DNA from: Gulosibacter sp. 10 | GTDB taxonomy: Bacteria > Actinomycetota > Actinomycetes > Actinomycetales > Microbacteriaceae | Length of the DNA: 64,000 bases | Reading direction: 5' to 3' | NCBI RefSeq assembly: GCF_900163695.1 | Contig: NZ_FUIC01000037.1 | Span: 30,010-94,009, forward strand | Shown here: piece by piece, positions 49,750-57,989 of the stretch | How positions within the stretch are numbered: position 1 is the first letter of the stretch | Layout: every line of letters begins with the position of its first letter | Notes under the pieces: generated by a model | The model's input: the letters and a program-made list of their open reading frames with translations, nothing else | Told to the model about the DNA's origin: nothing | The model's database searches: none | Position numbers and translations under genes: made by a program

Positions 49750-50637
49750 ATGGATCGACCACCGCAACTTCCCCGCACAGTGGACTGGGCACGCGAGGCC
49801 CCTCGGGACGAGCTCGATCCGCTGCTGTGCGAGGCGCACGCGGCCAACGAGGTGGCGGACGACCTGCACCGACGCGCCGAGCTCGCGCAGGGGAACGCGG
49901 TGCGCACACTCTTCACGGCGCTCGGCGCCGGTATCGCTCCGGGCAGGGTCGGCGACGGCGGGCATCGGGCCGAGGAGCCCGCGTCCTCGCGGCGGCCGGG
50001 CGGCTGCGCGGCGGTGCTGATCGGCATCCTCGTGCTCGTCTCCCCGATCCTCGGCATCGCCGGCTTCCTCAGCGGCATCGACGTGCGCCTCGACGGCGGG
50101 ACGGGGTTCTCAACGGAGGAGCTCGATCTCGACACCCAGATCGCGCTCTCGATCGTCGGGTTCTGGGTCGCCGTCCTCATCCCGCTCGGCGCGCTCGTGC
50201 TGTGGCTCCGGGACGGGCGCGCGCGGGAGCGCATCCTGTTCGGCCTGCAGGCCTATGTGATCGTCTTCGCGGCCGTGGCGCTCGTCGCCCTGCACTCCCG
50301 CGGCCTCGCCGTGCTCGATCTCGGCGAGCCGGCGGTGCTGCCGGTGTGGATCGCCGCGGGGCTGGCCGCCGCCGTGCTGCCGGTGCTCGCGCTCGGCTCG
50401 CGGGCGCCGGTCGAGGAGGAGCCGGCGCAGCGCATCGTCCTGAAGCGCGCGCCCGACCTGCACCGGGTCGATCGCTCGTTCGCGCAGCTGCCCGAGCCCG
50501 TACGGCGGCAGCTCGTGGACGCGCGGAACTCCGGCGTGCGCGTGCTTGCCGAGCGCGGACTCGTCACGGAGGCGTCGGCGGCCGCCGCCGCGGAGCTGCC
50601 GTTCGGCTCCCTGCGCTGGGAGGAGCCGCGGCCATGA
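49750..50637 (+). CDS. membrane protein with four helices and a soluble tail
   Basis: A 295-residue protein. A charged N-terminus of about 90 residues (DELDPLLCEAHAANEVADDLHRRAELAQG) precedes four hydrophobic helices: AAVLIGILVLVSPILGIAGFL, IALSIVGFWVAVLIPLGALVLWL, LFGLQAYVIVFAAVALVAL and VWIAAGLAAAVLPVLALGS. A cytoplasmic tail follows (RIVLKRAPDLHRVDRSFAQLPEPVRRQLVDARNSGVRVLAERG). No family is recognised. The TTGAC at the end of direct repeat copy 2 might be its -35 element. Before the clbS-gpx block arrived it was probably divergent from jetA. Confidence 0.7.
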   Translation: MDRPPQLPRTVDWAREAPRDELDPLLCEAHAANEVADDLHRRAELAQGNAVRTLFTALGAGIAPGRVGDGGHRAEEPASSRRPGGCAAVLIGILVLVSPILGIAGFLSGIDVRLDGGTGFSTEELDLDTQIALSIVGFWVAVLIPLGALVLWLRDGRARERILFGLQAYVIVFAAVALVALHSRGLAVLDLGEPAVLPVWIAAGLAAAVLPVLALGSRAPVEEEPAQRIVLKRAPDLHRVDRSFAQLPEPVRRQLVDARNSGVRVLAERGLVTEASAAAAAELPFGSLRWEEPRP

Positions 50638-50749
50638 TGACCGCGATGCGCGAGGGCGGGAGGCCGCCCGCGAAGCCCTGACGCTCCGCGGCTCGACGAG
50701 ACGCATCCCCGCGCCCTCATCCGCGGCGCGGGCGAGGCCCGGCGGCCGC

Positions 50750-51229
50750 TCAGTCCTGGACTCGGCGGAGCCCCGCGCGCCGCAGCCACCCGGGGAGGAT
50801 CTGCACGAGCGGGATCGCGATGATGGCCGAGATCACCATGTACGGGAGGCTCAGGGCGGGGAAGACGATGCTCCAGGTCGCGTACGGCTCGACGACGATG
50901 ATCCCGGCGACGGAGAGCATGCTGAGGATCGCGACCCACATGAGGGCGAGGGCGATGAACGGGCCGCGCCGGTAGACGGCGCCGCTCGCCTCGCCCGGGC
51001 GCATGAGCGCGGCGACGAGGGCGATGCTGGAGCCGATGAGCGCGAGCATGAGCACCGCGAGGGGCGGGCCGAAGAAGAACCGGTCGCCGAAGAAGCCCTC
51101 GGGATCCAGACCGGCGAGCAGGCGGTGCGCGGTGAAGCCGCCGAGGAGGGTGGCGATGGAGGCCGCGCACAGCGCGAGCAGTCCGGTCACGCGCTTCGGC
51201 TGCGGCGATGCGCCCGCGTCGCTCGTCAT
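50750..51229 (-). CDS. four-helix membrane protein, hypothetical
   Basis: A 159-residue protein with helices at about 14-33 (VTGLLALCAASIATLLGGFTA), 52-73 (GPPLAVLMLALIGSSIALVAALM), 89-111 (GPFIALALMWVAILSMLSVAGIIVV) and 121-146 (VFPALSLPYMVISAIIAIPLVQIL). No catalytic motif or family is recognised. It is divergent from the HTH/ABC operon that starts at 51393, with 163 bp between, and might be regulated by that HTH protein. Confidence 0.68.
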   Translation of the reverse strand: MTSDAGASPQPKRVTGLLALCAASIATLLGGFTAHRLLAGLDPEGFFGDRFFFGPPLAVLMLALIGSSIALVAALMRPGEASGAVYRRGPFIALALMWVAILSMLSVAGIIVVEPYATWSIVFPALSLPYMVISAIIAIPLVQILPGWLRRAGLRRVQD

Positions 51230-51368
51230 GGCTCCCCTGTCCTGAGGTTCGAGGCCGGCCGCGGTCGTGCGCGCCGGTTCGGCTCGGTCTGCCGTGGTTG
51301 CGATCGTAGTGGATGGGGCGGTCGCGGCTCCTCCGCTCGGGTCGCCCGCAGTGCCGTATTGCTATCAA

Positions 51369-51382
51369 TATCAATATTGATA
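51369..51382. promoter_or_regulatory. palindromic operator before the HTH/ABC operon
   Basis: TATCAATATTGATA is a perfect 14-bp palindrome ending 10 bp before the HTH gene start, with an extra half-site TATCAAT at 51363-51369. It is strongly AT-rich for this genome and should bind the HTH product. Confidence 0.75.
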
Positions 51383-51392
51383 ACATTAGGGC

Positions 51393-51968
51393 ATGGCTAC
51401 TTCTTCGGCGCTTCTGCATCCCGTAAGGCTCCGCATCGTCCAGATGCTGCTCGGCGAAGGCGAGCTCACGACGCATCAGCTCCACGAACGGCTCGCGGAC
51501 GTGCCGATCGCGACCCTCTACCGCCACGTCTCGCACCTGGCCGAGCACGACCTGATCGAGGTGGCCGAGGAGCAGCAGGTGCGCGGCGCGAGCGAGAAGA
51601 CCTATCGGCTCGCCCCCGGCTTCGCGAACCCCTCCCCGGAGGAGCTGAGCTCGCTGAGCGGCGAGGAACTGCTCACGGCTTTCACGGTCTTCACCTCGGG
51701 CCTCATCCGCGATTTCGGCGATTACCTCGACTCCGGCGAGCCGGATCTGCACGCCGACCGCGTGAGCTTCGCGCAGGCCGCGTTCTGGGCCGATGATGAG
51801 GAGATGGACCGGCTCGGCCGCGCGATCATGGCCGCGCTCGAGCCGCTGCTCGGCAACTCCCCCGCCCCGGGCAGGCGCCGGCGCGCGCTCAGCACGATCC
51901 TCATGCCGAGAGCGTACGCATCCGCCGAGCCCCCGCACGCGGCTCCCGAGGCCGCGGAGGGCGAATGA
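51393..51968 (+). CDS. winged-helix regulator of an ABC exporter operon
   Basis: A 191-residue protein. LHPVRLRIVQMLLGEGELTTHQLHERLADVPIATLYRHVSHLAEHDLIEVAEEQQVRGASEKTYRLA at residues 7-73 is a winged helix of the ArsR/PadR-like type, with recognition helix PIATLYRHVSHLAEHDL. The helical C-terminal half (ELLTAFTVFTSGLIRDFGDYLDSG) resembles YdfH/YdgJ-type regulators that pair with ABC exporters. It overlaps the ATPase gene by four bases. The upstream palindrome indicates autoregulation. Confidence 0.85.
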   Translation: MATSSALLHPVRLRIVQMLLGEGELTTHQLHERLADVPIATLYRHVSHLAEHDLIEVAEEQQVRGASEKTYRLAPGFANPSPEELSSLSGEELLTAFTVFTSGLIRDFGDYLDSGEPDLHADRVSFAQAAFWADDEEMDRLGRAIMAALEPLLGNSPAPGRRRRALSTILMPRAYASAEPPHAAPEAAEGE

Positions 51969-52672
51969 TGACCGCGGACACGTCGAGCGCCGCGGGGCTG
52001 GTCGTCGGCTACGCGGAGACGGAGGTGCTGGGGCCGGTGGACTTCTCGCTGCGGCCGGGGATCACTGCGCTGCTGGGCCGGAACGGCGCCGGCAAGACCA
52101 CGCTCATGCGCACGCTCTGCGGCATCATTCCGCCCCTCGGCGGCACCTGCGCGGTGCTCGGCGAGCCCGTCTCCGACGGCGCGGCGGTGCGCTCCAGGGT
52201 CGGCTATCTCGGGCACGAATCCGCGCTGGCCTCGAGCCTCACGGTGCGGCAGAATCTCGAGTTCTGGTCGACGGTGACCCGCACCTACCCGGATGCCGTC
52301 TCGGTCTCGGTGGATCGGCTCGTCCGGGAGTTCGACCTCACGGCGCTGCTCGAGCGGAAGGCGAGCGCGCTGAGTCGCGGCCAGCGGCAGCGGGTCGACC
52401 TCGCGCGGCTGGCGATGACGGAGCCGCGGTTCGTCGTGCTCGACGAGCCCCTGACGGGCCTCGACCCGGTCTACGCCGCGCGGACCCGCGCGCTGCTGAG
52501 CGCCTGGGGTGAGCGGCGCACGGTGCTCTACTCCACCCACAGCGTTCCAGAGGCGCTGGCCCTGGCGCGGCGCTTCCTCGTCCTCGGAGCTCGAGGGCTC
52601 GTGGAGCTCGATTCCGAGCGCGAGCCCGTGTCCGAGGCGCGGATCCTGCGGCTTCTGGAGGCCGACTCATGA
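51965..52672 (+). CDS. ABC transporter ATP-binding protein
   Basis: A 235-residue ABC ATPase. Walker A is LLGRNGAGKTTLM at about residues 36-48, the signature is LSRGQRQRVDLARLAM (S-R-G-Q replaces S-G-G-Q), and Walker B is FVVLDEPLTGLDP; the switch histidine is in YSTHSV. It resembles ATPases of CcmA/multidrug-type exporters. It is coupled to both the regulator before it and the permease after it by four-base overlaps, so the three genes form one module. Transport substrate unknown. Confidence 0.92.
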   Translation: MMTADTSSAAGLVVGYAETEVLGPVDFSLRPGITALLGRNGAGKTTLMRTLCGIIPPLGGTCAVLGEPVSDGAAVRSRVGYLGHESALASSLTVRQNLEFWSTVTRTYPDAVSVSVDRLVREFDLTALLERKASALSRGQRQRVDLARLAMTEPRFVVLDEPLTGLDPVYAARTRALLSAWGERRTVLYSTHSVPEALALARRFLVLGARGLVELDSEREPVSEARILRLLEADS

Positions 52673-53478
52673 CCGCTTCGCTCGCACCGCGGTATCGCGT
52701 ATCGGCGTTCACCCGGCGGTCCTGGATTCAGCAGGGCGCCGCGACGGTGCTGCTGGCCGCCCTCGTGGGCGCGGGGTTCGGCGTGCTGGTGCTGCTCGGC
52801 GCCGAAGGGGCGAACACGCTCGCGAACACCCCGGGCCTCGTCCCGAGCGCTCCAGACGGGCTCATCGCCGCGCGAGACGGCCGCGGCGAGTTCCTGCCGA
52901 TGACCTCGTATCTGCTGACGATGGTGCCGGCCATCCTCGGCGCGCTGATCGCGATCGTCGCCACGCTCGTCCTGCCGGGCGTGGTCGCGGACGACATCAC
53001 CGGCGGCGGCATCGAGGTGCTGCTCGCCGGCCCGATCCCGCGTCGCCGCCTGTTCTCGGCCTATCTCGGGGCCGCGCTCGTCCTGACCTTCGCGGCGTGG
53101 GGCGTGGCGCTGGCCGCCTTCCTCCTCGCCGCGGGCATCACCGCGGCGAGCACCGGCGCGTCGGTGTCGCCCTCGCTCGGCTATGCGGCAGCGGTCGTCG
53201 TCGTGCCCTTCTCGATGGGGCTCTGGTCGGCGACGGCGACGCTCTTCGGCGCGCTGCTGTATCCGAGCAGCCTGGAGACCAGGGCCGGCCTCAACGGCGG
53301 TCCGATCCGGCTCGTGGCGCTGCTGCCCGCGCTCGTCGCCGTGCCCTCCGTGCTCTTCCTGCAGGACTGGGTGCTGCCCGCGCTCGGCCTCATCCTCGTG
53401 GCGACGCTGGCGGCGAGCGCCGTGCTCATCCGGGTCGCCGCGCGCCGTTTCCGCAGCACGCGGGTGCTGAGTCGGTGA
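52669..53478 (+). CDS. ABC transporter permease
   Basis: A 269-residue permease with about six helices: QGAATVLLAALVGAGFGVLVLLG, LTMVPAILGALIAIVATLVLPGVV, SAYLGAALVLTFAAWGVALAAFLLAAG, YAAAVVVVPFSMGLWSATATLFGALL, LVALLPALVAVPSVLFL and LGLILVATLAASAVLIRVAARRF. The loop DDITGGGIEVLLAGPIPRRRLFSAYLGA is the family's coupling-helix region. It starts inside the ATPase stop (ATGA at 52669-52672). Probably an exporter, since no binding protein is present. Confidence 0.88.
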   Translation: MTASLAPRYRVSAFTRRSWIQQGAATVLLAALVGAGFGVLVLLGAEGANTLANTPGLVPSAPDGLIAARDGRGEFLPMTSYLLTMVPAILGALIAIVATLVLPGVVADDITGGGIEVLLAGPIPRRRLFSAYLGAALVLTFAAWGVALAAFLLAAGITAASTGASVSPSLGYAAAVVVVPFSMGLWSATATLFGALLYPSSLETRAGLNGGPIRLVALLPALVAVPSVLFLQDWVLPALGLILVATLAASAVLIRVAARRFRSTRVLSR

Positions 53479-53583
53479 GTTCGTGAGTCATGCTTTGGCG
53501 GGCGCCCCTCTTCGGGCTGTCGGCGCCGGCTTTCCACGTCCGACCCCTCGACGCCGAGCGACTGGGGGTCGCCGTGGCGTGCG

Positions 53584-54318
53584 CTATCCGCGCAGCCATT
53601 CGGCGAATCGGGGCCCGTGGGTCTCGAAGTCGCGTCGCGGCAGGAAGGCGCCCTGGTGGAAGGCGCGGCCGTAGCGCGTGGGGATGCGCAGCGGCACGGG
53701 TTTGGGGCTCCCCTCGGTCGGCAGCTGCCGGGTCATCTCCCAGAGCGTCATCCGGTCGGGGCCGACGATGTTGTGCAGGTCGCCTTCGCGCCGTCCGAGC
53801 GCGCAGTCGGCGAGGACGGCGGCCACGGCGTCGAGCGCAACGGGCTGCAGCAGCATGGCGGGCACGAGGGCGATGGGGCCGAATCGCATCCGTTCGAGGT
53901 TCTGCTCGGCGAATTCGAACCACTGGCTCGATCGGACGATGGTCAGTCGCTCGCTCTCCCGGCGGGCGACGCGCTCCTGCGCGGCCTTGCCGGCGAGGTA
54001 GCCGTATCCCTGGAGCGATGGCGCATCGCAGTTCACGATCGAGAGCAGCACGTGCGGCACGCCGAGCCGGTTGGCGGCCGAGGCGACCATGCGGGTGGAT
54101 GCGGTGAAGAAGCTGGTGGCCTCGCTTCGGCTGATGGTGAAGCGGCCGGCGGCTTCGATGATGGCGTCGGCGTCGGGGACTCGGCCGGCGAGGTCGTCGT
54201 GGAGGACGTCGAACCCGGTGGTGCGGGAGAGCATCGTGACTCGCGCGCCGCGCTCTTCCAGGGCTTGTTGGATGGCGGGGCCGGAGCGCCCTCCCCCGAC
54301 GACGGCGATATGCGACAT
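53584..54318 (-). CDS. NmrA-like NAD(P)-binding protein
   Basis: A 244-residue atypical SDR. MSHIAVVGGGRSGPAIQQALEERGARVTMLSRTTGFDVLHDDLAGRVPDADAIIEAAGRF is the Rossmann part with GGGRSGP. HVLLSIVNCDAPSLQGYGYLAGKAAQERVARRESERLTIVRSSQWFEF contains the YxxxK-like Y-G-Y-L-A-G-K and the typical SSQWFEF of NmrA-type NAD(P)H-binding proteins. It is divergent from the TetR gene at 54402. Two related operator dyads lie in between. Likely a TetR-controlled oxidoreductase or redox sensor. Confidence 0.88.
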   Translation of the reverse strand: MSHIAVVGGGRSGPAIQQALEERGARVTMLSRTTGFDVLHDDLAGRVPDADAIIEAAGRFTISRSEATSFFTASTRMVASAANRLGVPHVLLSIVNCDAPSLQGYGYLAGKAAQERVARRESERLTIVRSSQWFEFAEQNLERMRFGPIALVPAMLLQPVALDAVAAVLADCALGRREGDLHNIVGPDRMTLWEMTRQLPTEGSPKPVPLRIPTRYGRAFHQGAFLPRRDFETHGPRFAEWLRG

Positions 54319-54341
54319 GGTTCCTCCCGATCTGCTTCGAT

Positions 54342-54374
54342 CCTCTATGATCACAGAGGCTACTACGATCGTAG
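54342..54374. promoter_or_regulatory. two adjacent TetR operators
   Basis: CTACGATCGTAG at 54363-54374 is a perfect palindrome, and CCTCTATGATCACAGAGG at 54342-54359 is an 18-bp dyad with one mismatch pair. Both fit CTAYGATCRYAG. They lie between the divergent NmrA-like and TetR genes, one near each start. Confidence 0.75.
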
Positions 54375-54401
54375 AGTTGCTGGCCAGAGCGAGGGAGAAG
54401 C

Positions 54402-54959
54402 ATGTCGAGGCGCGAGCTCATCGCCGATACGGGGATTCGTCTGATCGCGCGGCAGGGAATGCGGAGGCTCACGCATCTGGTGATCGATGCCGAGGCGGGT
54501 CTGCCGAAGGGGTCGACGTCGTATTACGCGCGCACGCGGAGGGATCTGCTCGAGCTGGTGGTGCGGCGTCTGTCGGACGGGTCTGCGGCTGATGTCGAGG
54601 GGCTGGAGATTCCCTCGCGACTGACTCCCTCGGCTGCGGCGCGCATCACGGTGGAGGTGCTGGAGCGGATGGCCGCGCGGGAGGATGCGCAGGCGGCACG
54701 GTTCGCGCTCATGTTCGAGCTCCGCAACGATGAGGAGCTCCGGCGGCTGCTGACGGAGGATGCGCCGGTGCGGCAGCTGCTGCACGATGCGGCGGCGCGG
54801 ATTCTGCGTGCGGTCGGCTTGAAGGATGCGGAGCGCGAGGCGCCGAATCTGGTGGCGCTGGTGGATGCGCTGCTGATGTACCGGGCGGCGCGGGCGGCTG
54901 AGGTGGATGCGGAGGGGGTTCTGGGGGCGTATTTCAGGGGTGTGTCAGCTGATAGCTGA
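54402..54959 (+). CDS. TetR family regulator
   Basis: A 185-residue regulator. RRELIADTGIRLIARQGMRRLTHLVIDAEAGLPKGSTSYYARTRRDLLELVVRRL holds a TetR helix-turn-helix in which the recognition segment is PKGSTSYYARTRRDLL. The rest is helical. The 54402 start is supported by GAGGGAGAAGC upstream. It is divergent from the NmrA-like gene and followed by 330 bp without a gene, after which the mobile region begins. Confidence 0.87.
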   Translation: MSRRELIADTGIRLIARQGMRRLTHLVIDAEAGLPKGSTSYYARTRRDLLELVVRRLSDGSAADVEGLEIPSRLTPSAAARITVEVLERMAAREDAQAARFALMFELRNDEELRRLLTEDAPVRQLLHDAAARILRAVGLKDAEREAPNLVALVDALLMYRAARAAEVDAEGVLGAYFRGVSADS

Positions 54960-55290
54960 TGGTCGACCCGGCCGATCTCACGCAGGAAGGACGCCTGCCG
55001 TTTCACCGTGAGGGCAAGCCTAGGCGTCAACGCCCCGACGAGATTTGAACCGGCGACCCCTTGAAGGATCCGGTCGATTTCCGGCCTCCGCCGATCGTCT
55101 CGGGAACTCGCGGATTCCCTTGTGTTTACAGGGAACCGGGCGGTTCGCTTAGTCCGAGTGTAGCCGGTTGGTGGCGAGTCTTGGCGGGTGGCTGAGATGG
55201 GTATTCGGTGACGCATCACCACTTCCTCCAGCACGGTCCCAGCAGAGCAGCCGCCGCTACTGTCGGGGGCTCGCTCCGCCGCGTCATAGG
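54960..55290. other. gene-free junction with a tRNA-end-like remnant
   Basis: No convincing gene. Around 55029-55065 the minus strand reads a tRNA-like T-arm sequence (GGTTCAAATC within a GGGGTCGCC... context) ahead of GGGGCG. The two T-stem halves do not pair, so this is not an intact tRNA. A remnant of an integration site at a tRNA 3' end is possible. The sequence marks the change from ordinary genes to the low-GC region. Confidence 0.35.
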
Positions 55291-55576
55291 TCACGTGTGG
55301 GAGCCTCCGGCCGGCGGGCGGGGCTTCATGGCGTTGCGCCAGTAGGTCTTGGCGGGGTCGATGCTGTTGGTCGCGATGATCTCGCCCATGGGCAGGTGCA
55401 CGACGGTGGCGGCGGTGTCGACGGCGATCAGGATGCAGTGCTTGCCGCGGTGGTCGGCGCCGACGCCTAGGTGGTGCATGCGTCCGGCGCGGCGGAAGCT
55501 GATCTTTCCGTTGCTGCCGACGTGGTCGTAGCGGACGGTATCGGGCCGGGCCAGCCAGTCGCGTGACGAGCTTCCC
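55291..55576 (-). pseudogene. C-terminal fragment of an IS481-family transposase
   Basis: The frame WLARPDTVRYDHVGSNGKISFRRAGRMHHLGVGADHRGKHCILIAVDTAATVVHLPMGEIIATNSIDPAKTYWRN, about 90 residues, is the C-terminal domain that follows the DDE integrase core in IS481 transposases. The DDE core and the N-terminal HTH are absent, and an in-frame stop lies just upstream. It is a decayed remnant, and the sequence joins a different small gene at about 55565. Confidence 0.75.
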
Positions 55577-55762
55577 TAGCTCTTCGTCGATTCTCATGTT
55601 CAGCATGGCAACCGGATCATCCGCGTTGTCGACTTCACGAATTAGACGCTCGAGTCGGTTCTCGAGCGTTCGTCGCTCAAGTGTGGGCTTATGCGCCGGA
55701 GCGCCCTTCGGCGTGGGTCTCCGCAGCCGTCGCTTCCGAGGCATGCGCACGCTGAACCACAT
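55565..55762 (-). CDS. 5' part of a small basic protein, joined to an IS remnant
   Basis: A short protein beginning MWFSVRMPRKRRLRRPTPKGAPAHKPTLERRTLENRLERLIREVDNADDPVAMLNMRIDEELGKLVTRL. It has a very basic N-terminus and a helical, possibly coiled remainder. AGAGG lies eight bases upstream. Past about 55565 the frame runs into transposase DNA read in the wrong phase, so the natural C-terminus is lost. Function unknown. It may be the last intact part of a gene cut by the IS481 element. Confidence 0.4.
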
Positions 55763-55846
55763 GGCTCAGACCTCTGCCGTCACTCACGCCCCATCCATGC
55801 CCAGCCGGCCGAGATCACGACACGACCAGAGTGATCGGATCGTGGA

Positions 55847-56980
55847 TCAACGGCCCCGTCGTAAGGTTGGCCTGCCAAACCAGTCGTTCATGGATCGCGC
55901 CGCTACCGAGATGCAACTATCAACGTCGGCAAAGAACTGATCAGCTTGATTCTCATCCAGCGTCGCCGCGATGAGTGACCGTATGAACGCGCTGGTATCG
56001 ACGGCGGAGGGGTCAAGCCGGGAATCGAGCCCGTAGTGCATCAACGTATTCCGCAGCGGTCGCACGTCATCTCGAAGGATGCTGATCGAGGCGGGATGCT
56101 GGAGGATCGTGTCAATCACCGCCCGCGAGTCAGGTCGAAGCGTCTCGGCTTGTACATCGCGGAGGATGGAGAGGCTCCGAACCACCTGGTAGATCGTAAG
56201 GAATCGAATCTTGAACGTCGTGTAGCTCTGTGGCGCTTCTGACCCCTCAGGAGCGACGACATAGGTGATGAAGTTCAGATGCCCGAGCAGCAGCACCAGT
56301 GCCGCGTTGAGGTCTGGCGTGCTGTCACCGTTGAACGTGTCCGGATAGAACTTCGCGCTGCGCAGATCCTCGACTTTTTGCGAGAACGCAATCGGATCCA
56401 GTGTGTCTGGGAAAGACGTCTGATGCGTGTCGATGCGGGCACCAAGCCGACCGAAGTACTGCCCGTACTCCTCTGAGAACTGCCGCACTTGTGCTCCAGC
56501 ATCGTCCTGTGAGATCGTGCGAGCTTCCAGCCCGAGAGCGAAGGTAGCGGAGTGCGTTGTAGAGATGACTCGATCGTCGTATCGGTATATGCCGATATCC
56601 TTGGCAAAGGGCTCCAGCCATTTGAACCGCAAGAGGCCGACAAAGTAGTCACGGTGGGCCGGAATGATCTCCTCGCCAAAAGCACTCCGCACCCCGTCCA
56701 AGCCACGCTTTGTGTCCTCGAAGAACTTCAGGCTGTGCCGCGACCTCACGATCATCTGTTCTGCTCCCGACGAAAGCTCTTGCGCGAGCGTCTCATCGAT
56801 CGAGCGGAGCTTGCGAAGCCCTTCGTAGATGAAGAGAGCAAGGTAGCTCCCCATGCAGAATGAGAGTTGCGGCGCGAACGACCGGTTCGCTGATCGCCGC
56901 AGTGCGCTCAGGTAGCGGCCGACGAACGTCGCATCCTCGCGAATGCCATGCATGGTTAGCTCTGCGCCTACCGAACTCAC
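55847..56980 (-). CDS. unrecognised protein with a C-terminal HEPN-like RX4H motif
   Basis: A 377-residue mainly helical protein with codon and base use much less GC-rich than the flanking genome. The GTG at 56980 is chosen because AGGAGG lies five bases upstream. A helical C-terminal domain contains LRNTLMHYG, giving Arg310-x4-His315, the hallmark of HEPN RNases, followed by a long helix (NQADQFFADVDSCISVAARSMNDW). The middle (DLNAALVLLLGHLNFITYVVAPEG) has hydrophobic helices. It is the last gene of a minus-strand cluster with two other RX4H proteins. No family name is recognised; HEPN assignment is tentative. Confidence 0.7.
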   Translation of the reverse strand: MSSVGAELTMHGIREDATFVGRYLSALRRSANRSFAPQLSFCMGSYLALFIYEGLRKLRSIDETLAQELSSGAEQMIVRSRHSLKFFEDTKRGLDGVRSAFGEEIIPAHRDYFVGLLRFKWLEPFAKDIGIYRYDDRVISTTHSATFALGLEARTISQDDAGAQVRQFSEEYGQYFGRLGARIDTHQTSFPDTLDPIAFSQKVEDLRSAKFYPDTFNGDSTPDLNAALVLLLGHLNFITYVVAPEGSEAPQSYTTFKIRFLTIYQVVRSLSILRDVQAETLRPDSRAVIDTILQHPASISILRDDVRPLRNTLMHYGLDSRLDPSAVDTSAFIRSLIAATLDENQADQFFADVDSCISVAARSMNDWFGRPTLRRGR

Positions 56981-57051
56981 CCGTTCCTCCTGTCTCCACG
57001 TTTTACCGAACCTTGGGGCGAAGATCCACAACCCAGGCTAGGACCGCTTCG

Positions 57052-57984
57052 TTACCCTTCGTCCACGAGACATAGGAGCGCAACTACATGCATGAGCGCA
57101 ACTACAGCGTTGACCGTGCTGTATTGATTCACGGAAACGCCATGAGCCGATGCGTGCCTGGTGAAGCGCGTTGGGATGCCATCGAGATCATCAGGAAGGT
57201 ATGTGGCATACGCGCCCCATATTCCCTGCGTGGCGAGGACAGCTTTGACGTTGACCTCGTCGACTGCGCGGATACTAGGCACCGGAGCGCCCTGGCCACC
57301 AGGCCTGAGCTTCCGGCTCGTCACGCCCTGAACGCTTCGTAACATGAACCGCCGAACCAACGTCTCCAACGCATTCGCCGCCAGAGCCTGCCCCGACGAC
57401 CAATAGCCCGCGAGCATCGAGTCTGCGGCCTCCTTCGCGAATGGACGCCATTCCGCGGTCTCGCTCGATTCTAGCCGCTCAAGTTCGCTGAGACATGCAC
57501 TCACAAGCTCGTTGGCGTTGACCTCCAGTAGCTTACGTCGCTCATCCGCCGATGAGGCGCGCAGCAACGTCTCAAGGATGGCCGCCGGTGGAACCCAGGC
57601 GAGAGGCAGCCCTTCGTCAAGAAGAACAGCCTCGACCAACTCCGTCTCCGGAAACTCAACTTGCGAGTTGTTCCAGTTGGGAGGAAGCGCTCGTTGGAAG
57701 GTTTCGTCAGCCGCTTCGGCCAACGCGCGCCAGCGCTCAAACCGGCGACGTTCCTCTTCACGCCAGCTATCGAGAACAGCGCGTGATGTTTCGTTGAGCT
57801 CGTGTTTCCGTTGCTCCAGCGCTTTCAAGGTCATGCGCGGCAGCCAGGCGTTCCGATCCTCCAGATCAAGTTGGGCAAGATCACTTGCCAACAGTTCGGT
57901 GGTCGCTTTCTCCGCGCGTCGCCTCAGATCCTCGAAGATGCTCGAGCCCATTTCACCGCCGGATGAGGCTTCCGTCTCGGACAT
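57052..57984 (-). CDS. unrecognised protein with a C-terminal RHxxxH HEPN-like motif
   Basis: A 310-residue protein. The N-terminal half is charged and helical with a likely coiled coil (ALEQRKHELNETSRAVLDSWREEERRRFERWRALAEAADETF). The C-terminal domain ends PTRFTRHASAHGVSVNQYSTVNAVVALMHVVALLCLVDEG, where Arg276-x4-His281 in the NRHxxxHG-like context is typical of HEPN/Abi-like proteins. The ATG at 57984 was preferred to a TTG at 58002. It starts five bases after the stop of the preceding gene. Probably an RNase or effector in a defence cluster; inference only. Confidence 0.72.
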   Translation of the reverse strand: MSETEASSGGEMGSSIFEDLRRRAEKATTELLASDLAQLDLEDRNAWLPRMTLKALEQRKHELNETSRAVLDSWREEERRRFERWRALAEAADETFQRALPPNWNNSQVEFPETELVEAVLLDEGLPLAWVPPAAILETLLRASSADERRKLLEVNANELVSACLSELERLESSETAEWRPFAKEAADSMLAGYWSSGQALAANALETLVRRFMLRSVQGVTSRKLRPGGQGAPVPSIRAVDEVNVKAVLATQGIWGAYATYLPDDLDGIPTRFTRHASAHGVSVNQYSTVNAVVALMHVVALLCLVDEG

Positions 57985-57989
57985 CGCAA

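Noticed and set aside
55029..55065. An intact tRNA gene
   Set aside because: No acceptor, D or anticodon stem can be formed and the T-stem halves do not pair.
54524..55762. A 412-residue minus-strand frame spanning the TetR gene and the IS481 fragment
   Set aside because: It is a composite: real only in its first 65 residues or so, then out-of-phase transposase DNA, then the antisense of the TetR gene.
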